Assembly (NCBI GenBank): GCA_002714565.1
Contig: PAXU01000089.1
Span: 980-10,084, forward strand
Source of the DNA: Rhodopirellula sp.
GTDB lineage: Bacteria > Planctomycetota > Planctomycetia > Pirellulales > Pirellulaceae
Reading direction: 5' to 3'
Length of the DNA: 9,105 bases
Position numbers and translations under genes: made by a program. This document shows positions 7,448-9,105 of this stretch, one piece after another. Positions within the stretch are counted from its first letter, which is position 1. The number at the start of each line of letters is the position of its first letter. The notes beneath the pieces were generated by a model that was given only the letters and a program-made list of their open reading frames with translations, did not search any database and was not told the DNA's origin.

Positions 7448-7476
7448 TTGTGTGATTTCAGCAACATGTTAGTAAT
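7448..7476 (+). promoter_or_regulatory. Candidate promoter upstream of topA (distal)
   Basis: TTGTGT (7448-7453), 17 bases, then AGTAAT (7471-7476). The -10 lies inside the CAACAT/ATGTTG hairpin. Transcription would begin near 7483, right at the start of the next stem, leaving a leader of about 195 bases. Moderate match only. Confidence 0.25.
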
Positions 7477-7545
7477 GTTGTGAAGTCACGATTTTGAACC
7501 ACGCTATTCACATTAACTTGTGTTTATGTGTGACTGAAATCGTGA
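7454..7545 (+). promoter_or_regulatory. Nested and alternative inverted repeats upstream of topA
   Basis: Stem 1 pairs TTCA (7457-7460) plus CAACAT (7462-7467) with ATGTTG plus TGAA (7475-7484): ten pairs, one bulged G and a 7-base loop. One base later, stem 2 pairs TCACGATTT (7486-7494) with AAATCGTGA (7537-7545) over nine perfect pairs. It encloses a smaller hairpin of CACAT-T-AAC (7509-7517) with GTT-T-ATGTG (7522-7530). An alternative pairing joins GATTTCAG (7454-7461) to CTGAAATC (7534-7541), which excludes both stems. This looks like either a switchable RNA leader or a composite operator. Function is inferred; the pairings are read directly. Confidence 0.45.
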
Positions 7546-7594
7546 TGCGGCATTGGCCGTGAGGTGAAATGAGAATCCACTATTTTGCAGCACG

Positions 7595-7603
7595 TATATA
7601 AAT
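7595..7603 (+). promoter_or_regulatory. Candidate -10 region of a proximal topA promoter
   Basis: TATATAAAT gives a good -10 (TATAAA at 7597-7602). No recognisable -35 lies 16-18 bases upstream and there is no extended TGn. If used, transcription would start near 7609, leaving a leader of about 70 bases and excluding the 7454-7545 structure from the mRNA. Confidence 0.3.
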
Positions 7604-7658
7604 AGATAGACAAGTCACAGAAGTCGCTTTTAGATCGCGACAACAACGTAGGAGCAAG

Positions 7659-7669
7659 GGGGCAACCCC
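7659..7669 (+). repeat. GGGG-CAA-CCCC mini-hairpin in the topA ribosome-binding region
   Basis: Four G-C pairs close a three-base loop nine bases before the topA ATG. A GGAG (7651-7654) sits upstream of it, too far from the ATG in linear distance (24 bases) but about 13 if the hairpin forms. AGG (7670-7672) is six bases from the ATG. The fold may influence initiation. Confidence 0.35.
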
Positions 7670-7678
7670 AGGTTTGCC

Positions 7679-9105
7679 ATGTCAATTGATCTTGTAATTG
7701 TCGAGTCACCCGCGAAGGTGAAGACGATTTCCAAGTTTCTTGGTACCGATTACGTTGTCGAAGCCAGTGTTGGGCACGTTCTGGATTTGCCTAAGCGAAA
7801 CCCCAAGGGCGTTAAGAAGCCTGTTCCGGGAATTGACTTGGAGAACGAATTCGAGCCGACTTATGAACCCATTATGGGTAAGAAGAAGACGCTTGATAAA
7901 CTCAAGAAAGCCGCCAAACAATCTGAGCATGTATGGCTGGCAACCGACCTGGATCGTGAAGGTGAAGCGATTGCCTGGTTGCTGACTGAAGCAATGGGGC
8001 TTGAGCCATCTAAGATCAAGCGTGTGGTGTTTAATGCTATTACAAAGGATGCCATTCAGCAGGCCTTCCAGCAGCCTCGCGACATTGATATGGCCAAGGT
8101 GAATGCACAACAGGCACGCCGCATCCTTGACCGAATCGTTGGCTATCAGGTGTCACCGCTGCTCTGGAAAAAAGTGGCGGGCGGTTTGAGTGCCGGTCGT
8201 GTGCAAAGTGTGGCCGTGTTATTGGTCGTATTGCGTGAACGTGAAATTCGAGCCCATATTCCCGATGAAAGTTGGTCGGTTACTATTCGGTTGGCCATTG
8301 ATCCATCAAATGCACCACAGTTGATCACCTCATGGCCGGAATTCATGGCACAGGTTGATGAGAAAGGCAAGCATCCCACCAAAAAACGCCAGAATGCATG
8401 GTTGGCTGAAAACGGTGGGTTACGCACGGCGTTATATGAGATAGATGGCAAACCGTTTAAGCTCGAGTGCAAGAGTGATGCACCCAGAGATCTTTCAAAC
8501 GAAATTCAACAGGCCGCAGAAGCAGCCGGTCTAACGGATGTATCCGTAATCTCAACTGAAGACCCTGATGGAAAAGGGCCAGCCCAATTTAAGCGTGAGC
8601 TTACCGGCGAATTACAACCGGGTGTTGAGTACTCAATCGACTCCATTGAAACGAAGCCGTCGACCACGAATCCCCAGGGACCATTAATCACCAGCTCGAT
8701 GCAAATGGCGGCGTCCAACCGTTATAGCTTTACGACCAATCGCACCATGCGGATTGCACAAGGCTTGTACGAAGGTGTAAGTGTTCCAGGCGAAGGTCGT
8801 GTGGGTGTCATCACCTATATGCGTACCGACTCCACCCATATTGCTGGTGAAGCGCTAACGTCGGTCAGAAACTTCATTGGTAAGCAATATGGTGATGAGT
8901 ACTTACCGGAAAAGCCGAAGTTTTACGGTTCCCGGAACCAAAATGCACAAGAAGCTCATGAGTGCATCAGGCCGACGGACGTGTCACGTACTCCCGAGAG
9001 TCTTGCCAAGTCACTTGACGATGATCAGCTCAAGCTTTACCGACTGATTTGGAATCGGTTTGTTGGTTGCCAGATGAACGGAGCTGTGTGGAAGAACACA
9101 TCGGT
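7679..9105 (+). CDS. topA: DNA topoisomerase I (type IA), 3'-partial
   Basis: The frame is open from the ATG at 7679 to the window end (475 whole codons). An in-frame TAG at 7649-7651 with no start codon between rules out an upstream start. The enzyme relaxes negative supercoils by transient single-strand cleavage through a 5'-phosphotyrosine. The TOPRIM domain starts V-I-V-E-S-P-A-K (E9) and has the acidic triad in T-D-L-D-R-E-G-E (D90, D92, E94). Then come A-Q-Q-A-R-R-I-L-D-R-I-V-G-Y and W-K-K-V-A-G-G-L-S-A-G-R-V-Q-S (163-177). The active site is I-T-Y-M-R-T-D-S-T with Tyr380 and Arg382, and N-A-Q-E-A-H-E-C-I-R-P (422-432) holds His427. All catalytic residues are present. The middle part, between R-E-R-E-I (ending 190) and K-P-S-T-T (from 326), is about 136 residues, clearly longer than I recall for E. 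coli, so the tyrosine is displaced from the familiar position near 319. The zinc-finger tail would lie beyond the window. Confidence 0.97.
   Translation, partial: MSIDLVIVESPAKVKTISKFLGTDYVVEASVGHVLDLPKRNPKGVKKPVPGIDLENEFEPTYEPIMGKKKTLDKLKKAAKQSEHVWLATDLDREGEAIAWLLTEAMGLEPSKIKRVVFNAITKDAIQQAFQQPRDIDMAKVNAQQARRILDRIVGYQVSPLLWKKVAGGLSAGRVQSVAVLLVVLREREIRAHIPDESWSVTIRLAIDPSNAPQLITSWPEFMAQVDEKGKHPTKKRQNAWLAENGGLRTALYEIDGKPFKLECKSDAPRDLSNEIQQAAEAAGLTDVSVISTEDPDGKGPAQFKRELTGELQPGVEYSIDSIETKPSTTNPQGPLITSSMQMAASNRYSFTTNRTMRIAQGLYEGVSVPGEGRVGVITYMRTDSTHIAGEALTSVRNFIGKQYGDEYLPEKPKFYGSRNQNAQEAHECIRPTDVSRTPESLAKSLDDDQLKLYRLIWNRFVGCQMNGAVWKNTS

Larger units (their letters stand above)
6901..7678. other. 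778-bp non-coding region between divergent genes
   Basis: This separates the start of the PpiD/SurA-like gene (minus strand) from the start of topA (plus strand). Short open frames here (7219-7455 plus; 7524-7709 minus) have no recognisable protein character or good ribosome sites. I looked for tRNA, tmRNA, SRP RNA and RNase P signatures and found none. What it does contain is a series of inverted repeats (7032-7057, 7145-7155, 7228-7249, 7282-7298, 7363-7376, 7457-7484, 7486-7545) and a few candidate promoter elements. The length is generous for two promoters alone, so operators, a structured leader or a small RNA are possible. Confidence 0.6.

Noticed and set aside
7219..7455. 78-residue plus-strand frame in the intergenic region
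   Set aside because: No ribosome site, no recognisable domain, unlikely composition, and it runs across two inverted repeats.
7450..7545. Terminal inverted repeats of a small mobile element
   Set aside because: The complementary arms reach only eight or nine bases, the outer bases diverge, and there is no flanking target duplication.
6901..7678. tRNA, tmRNA, SRP RNA or RNase P RNA
   Set aside because: None of the conserved cores I know for these RNAs is visible on either strand. A less conserved RNA cannot be excluded.
7524..8472. Minus-strand frames opposite topA (such as 7524-7709, 7706-8110 and 8146-8472)
   Set aside because: topA is unambiguous on the plus strand, and these frames have no family resemblance.

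Overview
This 9.1 kb window looks like a chromosomal piece of a planctomycete, most likely of the Pirellulales type. That assignment is an inference from gene content and has not been checked by any search. The pointers are moderate base composition, a metal ABC permease fused to a DtxR/MntR-type regulator, a membrane-anchored PpiD/SurA-like protein with long acidic inserts, and a type IA topoisomerase with an enlarged middle region. I see no insertion sequence, CRISPR array, tRNA, rRNA or phage gene.

Layout. Positions 1-1455 (+) hold the 3' part of a Mn/Zn/Fe ABC-3 permease whose C-terminal half is an iron-dependent-repressor-like module. It converges, 28 bp away, on a minus-strand block. 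Read 5'->3' on the minus strand, that block is: a 1026-residue anchored PpiD/SurA-like protein (6900-3820), a DJ-1/PfpI protein resembling plant DJ-1D (3773-3192), a small one-TM protein of unknown function (3187-2651), endonuclease IV nfo (2654-1797) and a 75-residue DUF2007-like protein (1711-1484). The gaps are 46 bp, 4 bp, a 4-bp ATGA overlap and 85 bp. The middle three genes are almost certainly one transcript, and the outer two may be part of it. Positions 6901-7678 are a 778-bp non-coding region between divergent starts, rich in inverted repeats. From 7679 (+) to the window edge lies the 5' part of topA.

How the genes may work together. DJ-1-family carbonyl/glyoxal detoxification and AP-site repair by Nfo are both damage-control functions, so the tight operon suggests a shared stress role for the anonymous membrane protein between them. 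Metal uptake next door fits loosely, since Nfo needs a three-metal centre, but the permease is on the opposite strand.

The points I consider most worth a second look are: (1) the region upstream of topA, where one 12-base segment (7534-7545) can pair with either of two upstream segments; (2) the PpiD/SurA-like protein, in which an acidic insert sits where a parvulin domain would be expected, with a second acidic insert further on and each insert holding a single Cys in a C-Q-acidic-E context; (3) the permease-regulator fusion.
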